Shown: piece after piece, positions 22,988 through 27,600 of the stretch
Layout: the number at the start of each line of letters is the position of its first letter
Numbering within the stretch: position 1 is the stretch's first letter
Assembly: GCA_036555125.1 (NCBI GenBank)
Contig: DATBLY010000096.1
Coordinates: 1-27,600, forward strand
Source: DATBLY01 sp036555125
GTDB taxonomy: Bacteria > Actinomycetota > UBA4738 > HRBIN12
Length of the DNA stretch: 27,600 nt
Direction of reading: 5' to 3'
Notes under the pieces: model-generated
What the model was told of the DNA's origin: nothing
Databases searched by the model: none
Seen by the model: only the letters and a program-made list of their open reading frames with translations
Translations under genes and position numbers: made by a program

Positions 22988-24234
22988 GCGAGCTGCGGTC
23001 GGCGATCGACGGCCTCCGGGGCGAGACGCTCACCGAGCTGCCCGACGCGCGGATCGAGGAGGACTTCGCCGAGATCCGTCGCACGGTCGAGCAGCTGGAG
23101 CTCGAGGGGATGCGGCGGCTCGCCGAGATCGAGCGGCGCCGCCTCTTCGAGCGCGGCGGACACCTGTCCGCGGCCGGATGGCTCACGGCGGCCCACCGGA
23201 TGTCGTGGGGGCTGGCGCGCGATCAGGTGCGCACCGCACGGGCACTCGAGACGATGCACGAGACCCGTGCGGCATCGGACGACGGTGCGATCTCGCTGTC
23301 GGCCGCGCGAGCCCTGGTCGCTGCGCACGACGCCGACCCCGAGGCCTTCGCCGCCGCCGAGGAACGCCTCGTCGACGCGGCGAAGATCCACTCGCTCGGC
23401 GACCTCGGGCGCGTCATCGCCTACTGGCGACAGGCCGTCGAGCGCGAGCGAGTCGAGGACGACGCGACCGTCCGTGAGCGGCGGCGGCTCCACGCCTCGC
23501 TCACGTTCCAGGGGATGGTTCGGCTCGACGGCGACCTCGACCCCGAGACCGGCGAGACCCTCCTCACCGCGCTGAGAGCCGTCGTGGACGCGGACGTGCG
23601 TCGCGGCGTGGCCGACGACGCCCGGACGCCCGCGCAGCGGCGCGCCGACGCGCTCGGCGAGATCTGTCGCCACTGGTTGGACCGCTCGGACCGACCGACG
23701 GTCGCCGGCGAACGCCCGCACGTGACCCTCACCGTTGCCGCCGACGTGCTGAGCGCGGCGGACGTGATGCGTGCGGCCGAGGCGCCGAGCGTGACGGCGG
23801 GTGCGATCGGGATGCTCCCGGGACCGACGACGATGTGCGAGCTCGACCATGCCGGGCCGGTACCGGCCGAGATGGCGCGCCGGCTCGCGTGCGACGCCTC
23901 GGTCATGCGCGTCGTGCTGTCCGGACGTTCCGAGCCGCTCGACGTCGGCCGGCGCACGCCGGTGGTCCCGCCGGCGATCCGTCGCGCCGTCGTCCTGCGC
24001 GATCGACGATGTCGCTTCCCAGGCTGCGACCGCCCGCACACGTGGTGCGACGCGCACCACGTCACGCACTGGGCCGACGGTGGCCCGACCTCGCTCGCGA
24101 ACCTGATCCTGCTTTGCCGCCGGCATCATCGGGCGATCCACGAACGCGGCGGCGTCTCGCTCGCGATGTCAGCCGAAGGACCGGAGTTCCGTGGCGCCGA
24201 CGGCACACGTCTGGACGACCGCGCTCCCCCGTGA
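22984..24234 (+). CDS. DUF222 and HNH endonuclease domain protein
   Basis: Protein of 416 residues of the large DUF222-HNH family that is abundant and often multicopy in Actinomycetota. Residues about 20-290 are the helical DUF222 part (AAGWLTAAHRMSWGLARDQVRTA; SLSAARALVAAH). Residues about 330-385 are the HNH nuclease: zinc-type cysteines in CRFPGCDRPHTWCDAHH, the catalytic His-His in DAHHVTHWADGG, Asn in SLANLILLC and the last His in CRRHHRAIHE. All nuclease residues are intact. Its cellular role is undetermined. ATG 22984 overlaps the leader ORF stop. Confidence 0.93.
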   Translation: MSELRSAIDGLRGETLTELPDARIEEDFAEIRRTVEQLELEGMRRLAEIERRRLFERGGHLSAAGWLTAAHRMSWGLARDQVRTARALETMHETRAASDDGAISLSAARALVAAHDADPEAFAAAEERLVDAAKIHSLGDLGRVIAYWRQAVERERVEDDATVRERRRLHASLTFQGMVRLDGDLDPETGETLLTALRAVVDADVRRGVADDARTPAQRRADALGEICRHWLDRSDRPTVAGERPHVTLTVAADVLSAADVMRAAEAPSVTAGAIGMLPGPTTMCELDHAGPVPAEMARRLACDASVMRVVLSGRSEPLDVGRRTPVVPPAIRRAVVLRDRRCRFPGCDRPHTWCDAHHVTHWADGGPTSLANLILLCRRHHRAIHERGGVSLAMSAEGPEFRGADGTRLDDRAPP

Positions 24235-24383
24235 CGCCGCGCTCCCCGTGATCCCCCGCTCCCCAGCCTTCTCTCAGCTCGAGGCCCCAAGCTAGGTCCT
24301 GTGTCGAGCCGGGATGGCCCAACGGCCGTTGCGCGATCCCGGCCGGCGCGCCGACCATCGGACCGAGAGCGAAGGAGCGACCG

Positions 24384-25187
24384 ATGAGCGACGAAGAGCA
24401 CGTCGAGCCATCCGAACCGGCCGCGGACGCCGCGGAGCCGCGGACGCCGGCCGTCGTCGAGGAGGCCGGTCAAGGCGACGGGGGCACGACCCCCGCCCCG
24501 CCCCCACCGCCGTCCGGCGGGCCACCGACGTCCGGCGAGCCGCCGACCCCATCCGGTTGGTCGCGCCCGAGCACGCTCCCGATCTCCACGATCCTGTTGG
24601 GCGCGTTCCTGATCGGCGCCCTGGCGTTCGGGTTCGGGGTGTTCGCCGGGCGGTCGAGCGCCGACGGGATCGGCCGAAGCGACCGCGGGGACTGGATGCA
24701 TCGCGGCCAGGGCGAGATGCCGGGCTCGATGGTGCCGGGCGCCGGTGGCAACGGCGGCTTCGCCCCGGGCATGCCGGGCGTGACCCTCCCCGGTGGCGGC
24801 GCCGTCCCCGGGTTCCCGGGCCAGATCGGCGACGGCGCCGGCGGCGCGACGACCGGTCGGTGGGCGGTCACGGCGGGCACGGTCACCCGCGTCGACGGGG
24901 ACACGATCGTCGTGCAGAGCGTGCGGGGCAACACCGTGACGGTCACGACGACCGACGCCACCTCGATCCGGATCGTGCGCGACCAGGGCGAGGCCGGCGA
25001 CCGGGTGGCGGCGGGCGACGAGATCGTCGTGGCCGGGACGCCCGGTGACGAGGACCTGACGATCGAGGCCGTGCGGATCGTGGCGGGCGATCTCCCGTGG
25101 ATCCGCACGATCGGTGGGGCGGGCTCGTCCGGTGGGGTGGGCTCGTCCGGTGGGGCGGGCTCGTCGGACGCGACGGTCGCGAACTGA
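24384..25187 (+). CDS. Membrane-anchored Gly/Pro-rich protein with DUF5666-like domain
   Basis: Protein of 267 residues. ATG 24384 follows GAAGGAG at 24370-24376. Residues 1-60 are an acidic then Pro-rich cytoplasmic tail. A transmembrane helix covers about 66-90 (ISTILLGAFLIGALAFGFGVF). Residues 95-150 are Gly/Pro/Met-rich and look disordered. Residues about 155-235 form beta-rich repeats (TAGTVTRVDGDTIVVQS; GNTVTVTTTDATSIRI; GDEIVVAGTPGDEDLTIEAVRI), typical of the OB-like DUF5666 fold. The end is three GSSGG steps. It is probably exposed outside the membrane. The function is unknown. Upstream (24235-24383) there is no other gene. Confidence 0.75.
   Translation: MSDEEHVEPSEPAADAAEPRTPAVVEEAGQGDGGTTPAPPPPPSGGPPTSGEPPTPSGWSRPSTLPISTILLGAFLIGALAFGFGVFAGRSSADGIGRSDRGDWMHRGQGEMPGSMVPGAGGNGGFAPGMPGVTLPGGGAVPGFPGQIGDGAGGATTGRWAVTAGTVTRVDGDTIVVQSVRGNTVTVTTTDATSIRIVRDQGEAGDRVAAGDEIVVAGTPGDEDLTIEAVRIVAGDLPWIRTIGGAGSSGGVGSSGGAGSSDATVAN
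25113..25166 (+). repeat. Three 18-base tandem repeats in the 3' end of the gene
   Basis: Units of GGTGGGGCGGGCTCGTCC begin at 25113, 25131 and 25149 with one or two changes. They encode GGAGSS, GGVGSS and GGAGSS at the C-terminus of the membrane-anchored protein. Confidence 0.9.
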
Positions 25188-25189
25188 CC

Positions 25190-25231
25190 GGCCGCTAGCC
25201 GCGGCCCGCACGTGGCCGGGTCGGCGACCCG
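25190..25231. terminator. Two adjacent hairpins between convergent genes
   Basis: GGCCGC-TAGCC-GCGGCC (25190-25206) and CGGGTC-GGC-GACCCG (25217-25231) are perfect 6-base stems. They fill the 44-base gap between the stops at 25187 (+) and 25232 (-). There is no T tract. Confidence 0.4.
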
Positions 25232-25414
25232 CTACCCGACCGGTTCGTCGATCGGCGCCTCGGCCGGAGGCTCCGACGGCTCCTCGACCGGGGACTCGAC
25301 CGGCGCTTCCGACGGCGCCTCGGCGGGCGACTCTTCCGGCATCGGGAGCGTCTCGGGCACCGGCAGGACGAGCGGATCGATCTCGTGCACGCGCTTCGGC
25401 TCGCCGATGTTCAT
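25232..25414 (-). CDS. Small Pro/Glu-rich protein (60 residues), coupled to the upstream gene
   Basis: ATG 25414 overlaps the stop of the preceding minus-strand gene as ATGA, so it is translationally coupled to it. The first half is ordered-looking (MNIGEPKRVHEIDPLVLPVPE). The second half is an acidic, low-complexity tail of Pro-x-Glu steps (EAPSEAPVESPVEEPSEPP). I recall similar MNIGEPKR-type short proteins in actinobacterial genomes, but I cannot verify this here. No signal or membrane segment is visible. It is probably a cytosolic partner of the Cys-rich membrane protein, judging only by coupling. Confidence 0.65.
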   Translation of the reverse strand: MNIGEPKRVHEIDPLVLPVPETLPMPEESPAEAPSEAPVESPVEEPSEPPAEAPIDEPVG

Positions 25415-26154
25415 GTCGGCTCCGGCAGGACGCCGAGGATCCCGAGGATCAGCACCAGGATCCACGTCGCGGCCATCACGAGCGCCGTGCCGCGGACGGC
25501 GAGCGCGAGCAGGCCCCACGCCGTCCGCCCGAGGCCGAGGCCGATCTTGCCCGGCGTGAGCAGCGTCCGCGGACCCGGGCGCCGCAGCTGTCGCGCGACG
25601 CGCTCGAGCGGCATCGGCTCCACGGCGTAGGCGTCGAGGAGCGCGGCCTGTACCTCGTCCGCCGGGACGGTGGCGGAACGGTCGCGCGGCGCGTGCCGGG
25701 CGCAGCACGCGACCAACTCGGAATCCACCCGACGCACGACGGTCGCGTCCACGCCGCCGCGACCGCGCCGCAGGCACGTGGCGCACACCAGGCGCAGCCG
25801 CGCCGGGTACGCGAGCGACGAGCGCGCGCCGCGCGTGTGCTCGACCACCCGCCCCCACATCGCGATCGCCCCGACCACCGAGGCGTCGGAGCTCAGGATC
25901 TGGACGCGCGAGAGGTCGTCGGGGTTCGACGCCGCGTAGACGCCGCAGGTGCAGCGGACATCGGGCGTGGGACGGTGCCCGTGGTGCAGGTCGCACTTCG
26001 CGCGGATCGGCTCGGCGGTCGGCCACACGTACGGACGCGTCACCGACATCAGCCTCGGGCCGTCGGGGCCGGCGTGCAGCCGCCAGACGCGCCAGCCGAG
26101 GATCGGCTCCGTCGAGAGCGCCGGCGGGTCGGCGAGGGCGGGGGTGGTCGCCAT
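25411..26154 (-). CDS. Cys/His-rich protein with C-terminal membrane helix, function unknown
   Basis: Protein of 247 residues. ATG 26154 follows TAGGAGGGAGCC, a strong ribosome site. Residues 18-30 hold GWRVWRLHAG. Residues about 50-75 contain AKCDLHHGH, then RCTCGVYAA, and about 122-152 hold VCATCLRRG and a later ACCARHAP. These Cys and His pairs could bind zinc or another metal. Residues about 205-240 are hydrophobic (TAWGLLALAVRGTALVMAATWILVLILGILG) and fit one or two membrane passes near the C-terminus, with the N-terminal domain in the cytoplasm. I know of no assigned function. The following 60-residue gene overlaps its stop. Confidence 0.75.
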   Translation of the reverse strand: MATTPALADPPALSTEPILGWRVWRLHAGPDGPRLMSVTRPYVWPTAEPIRAKCDLHHGHRPTPDVRCTCGVYAASNPDDLSRVQILSSDASVVGAIAMWGRVVEHTRGARSSLAYPARLRLVCATCLRRGRGGVDATVVRRVDSELVACCARHAPRDRSATVPADEVQAALLDAYAVEPMPLERVARQLRRPGPRTLLTPGKIGLGLGRTAWGLLALAVRGTALVMAATWILVLILGILGVLPEPT

Positions 26155-26215
26155 GGCTCCCTCCTAGGGAACCGCATCCGGGGCCGCACGTAAAGCCCCT
26201 GGGCCCGACGCACGC

Positions 26216-26246
26216 GCCCGCCCGGGGGCTCAGCCCGCCCGGGGGC
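26216..26246. repeat. Repeated GC-rich motif GCCCGCCCGGGGGC around a stop codon
   Basis: The 14-base motif occurs at 26216-26229 and 26233-26246, spaced 17 bases. Each includes the palindrome CCCGGG. They flank the TGA at 26230-26232 of the propeller gene and could form a stem near the end of its message. Confidence 0.55.
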
Positions 26247-27600
26247 GTGGCCGCCAAACGACCCCCGTCTGCCACGCCACGAAGTACAGCTCGCCGGTCC
26301 CGTCGCCGCGCAGCAACCAGATCCCGCCGCCGTCCGGCGTGCTCACGACGGCCCACTTGCCGTTGGGCGACCAGCCGATCCCGAGGAACGTGACCGGGAT
26401 CTTGGCCGGAGCGTCGAAGGCCCGGGTCGGATACCTCGGCGGGCGATCCAGGAAGGGCTCGACCCCCGATCCGTCGGGACGCATCGAGTACAGCGTCGCA
26501 CCTCGATCGCCGTCGGCCCAGATGACGAGCCGCCGACCGTCGGGGGTCCAGGCGGGAGCGGGGCCGTACCCGGTCCCCTCGAAGATCTCTTGCAGATCGC
26601 TGCCGTCGGCATCCATCACGTACACACCGAACGGCGTCGAGGGCGCGTTCGTCCCGTGCGACACCGCGAACGCCAGGCGGGATCCGTCGGGTGACCAATA
26701 GGGGGCAATCACCGTCTCGTTCCGCACCTCGAACAGGACCTCGCGTCCGCTCCCATCGGCGTTCACGACCGCGATCCCCGATGTCCATTCCGGATCGCCC
26801 AGGTCGTCGAACGCGTACGCGATCCGATCGTCGACGGACCAGGTGGGCATCCACTGGTCACCCGGTTCCGCGATGAGCGGATGGTTCCCGCCTCCATCGG
26901 CATCCATCACGTACAGGTCGAGGTCGTCCTGTGCCCCCGCGTAGACGATGCGCTCGCCGTCGGGCGACCAGTCCGGCGTGATGTTCGGTCGCGTTCCGGT
27001 GTCGACGAGCTCGTTCAGGTCGTAGCCACCCGGCCTGAGCGTCGCGATCAGGTTCGTGCTTTCGACGACGAGCAGACCGGGCGGCGCGAGGACCCAGCGA
27101 CGCCCTGCGCTCGGCACCCCCGGGCCGGCGCACCGGCCTCCTTCTCGGAAGTGCCACGAGAGCGTGCCGTGCGTCCACGTCCAGCTGTAGGCGGCCGGCT
27201 CCGCGCCGCCCTCCCCCTGCTCCGGGTTGAAGCAGAATCCGGTCACCGGGGTGAACACGACCGTGTTCGGCTTGCGGAACGAGAGGGTGCCCGTCTCCGT
27301 CACCTGCGCCCGGAACCCGTACTGATACGCGTCCCCGTCCAGGTGGATCGACTCGGTGGCCGGGTCGGTGCCCGGGCGCTCCGGCTCGCCGTTCGCGAGG
27401 TAGGTCCCGTCCGGCAGGGGTTCCAGACCCACCACGGGAGCCTCCTTCCGGGTCCCGACGAGGCCGCTGTCCGGGACCACGGGGCCGGCCGCGACCCACC
27501 ACTGGAACAGGCTCAGATCGCTCGCGTCGCGCCGCAGGGCGTCGGCGAAGACCAGGAGCCGCTCGTCGGTCCACGTGATGTGGGAGCTAGCGGTCGCCGG
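26230..27600 (-). CDS. TolB/WD40-like (PD40) beta-propeller protein, 5' end beyond the window
   Basis: The frame is open from the right edge to the TGA at 26230-26232, so the gene is partial with its start beyond 27600. Bases 27481-27600 read in frame as plausible protein (HITWTDERLLVFADALRR). A GTG at 27480 is therefore not the likely start. An N-terminal beta-rich domain covers the first about 190 visible residues. PD40 propeller blades follow: PDWSPDGERIVYAG, LDLYVMDADGGG, APYWSPDGSRLAFAV, FGVYVMDADGSD, PAWTPDGRRLVIW and GWSPNGKWAVVS. Such propellers usually act outside the cytoplasm as binding scaffolds. The substrate is unknown. Paired Cys (FCFNPEQ and GRCAGP) suit an exported protein. 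Confidence 0.85.
   Translation of the reverse strand, partial: PATASSHITWTDERLLVFADALRRDASDLSLFQWWVAAGPVVPDSGLVGTRKEAPVVGLEPLPDGTYLANGEPERPGTDPATESIHLDGDAYQYGFRAQVTETGTLSFRKPNTVVFTPVTGFCFNPEQGEGGAEPAAYSWTWTHGTLSWHFREGGRCAGPGVPSAGRRWVLAPPGLLVVESTNLIATLRPGGYDLNELVDTGTRPNITPDWSPDGERIVYAGAQDDLDLYVMDADGGGNHPLIAEPGDQWMPTWSVDDRIAYAFDDLGDPEWTSGIAVVNADGSGREVLFEVRNETVIAPYWSPDGSRLAFAVSHGTNAPSTPFGVYVMDADGSDLQEIFEGTGYGPAPAWTPDGRRLVIWADGDRGATLYSMRPDGSGVEPFLDRPPRYPTRAFDAPAKIPVTFLGIGWSPNGKWAVVSTPDGGGIWLLRGDGTGELYFVAWQTGVVWRPRPRAG

Noticed and set aside
22039..24141. 700-residue minus-strand ORF covering the hairpin repeats
   Set aside because: Antisense to the HNH and membrane-protein genes; the repeat part only gives Arg/Thr/Asp steps.
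24314..25048. Plus-strand ORF from ATG 24314
   Set aside because: Overlaps the gene at 24384 in another frame; Arg-rich shadow without motif or ribosome site.

Overview
The window is very GC-rich, with codon third positions almost all G or C. This fills the non-coding frames with long false ORFs. Gene content (DUF222-HNH protein, ScyD/ScyE-like propeller, NarL-type kinase, M23 peptidase of actinobacterial type) and TANNNT -10 boxes 7-8 nt before start codons suggest a deep-branching, probably environmental member of the Actinomycetota. A Chloroflexota origin is not excluded. No tRNA, rRNA, insertion sequence or CRISPR array was seen, and no gap between genes exceeds 300 bases.

Layout. 1-1483: a hypothetical gene whose 5' part is interrupted by an out-of-frame copy of its own 3' part (a contig-end artefact or partial duplication), a convergent secreted M23 peptidase and a 33-residue membrane peptide. 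1655-6515 (+): secreted ScyD/ScyE-like propeller, GcvT/DmdA-like folate protein, TPR plus class III nucleotide cyclase, and a small HD alarmone-hydrolase-like protein. 14649 down to 6512 (-): a complete, tightly overlapped V/A-type ATPase operon in the order G/H-C-I-K-F-E-A-B-D, ending in a universal stress protein fused to it by an ATGA overlap. 14796-19192 (+): two tandem SulP anion transporters, each carrying a STAS and a C-terminal cyclic-nucleotide-binding domain, divergent from the ATPase operon. 19280-21740 (+): a soluble GAF histidine kinase and a REC-EAL response regulator. 21797-27600: YCII protein (-), five small hairpin repeats, a four-helix membrane protein, a DUF222-HNH protein preceded by a leaderless 14-codon ORF, a membrane-anchored Gly/Pro-rich protein, a coupled pair of minus-strand genes (Cys-rich membrane protein and 60-residue Pro/Glu peptide), and a beta-propeller protein that runs off the right edge.

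How the parts may work together. The centre of the window couples ion pumping (V/A-ATPase) with anion transport (two SulP proteins). The SulP proteins can plausibly sense a cyclic mononucleotide, and a class III cyclase lies about 9 kb away. A stress protein, a (p)ppGpp-hydrolase-like enzyme and a c-di-GMP phosphodiesterase response regulator add further nucleotide signalling. Neighbourhood supports this as a hypothesis; nothing in the sequence proves a common circuit.
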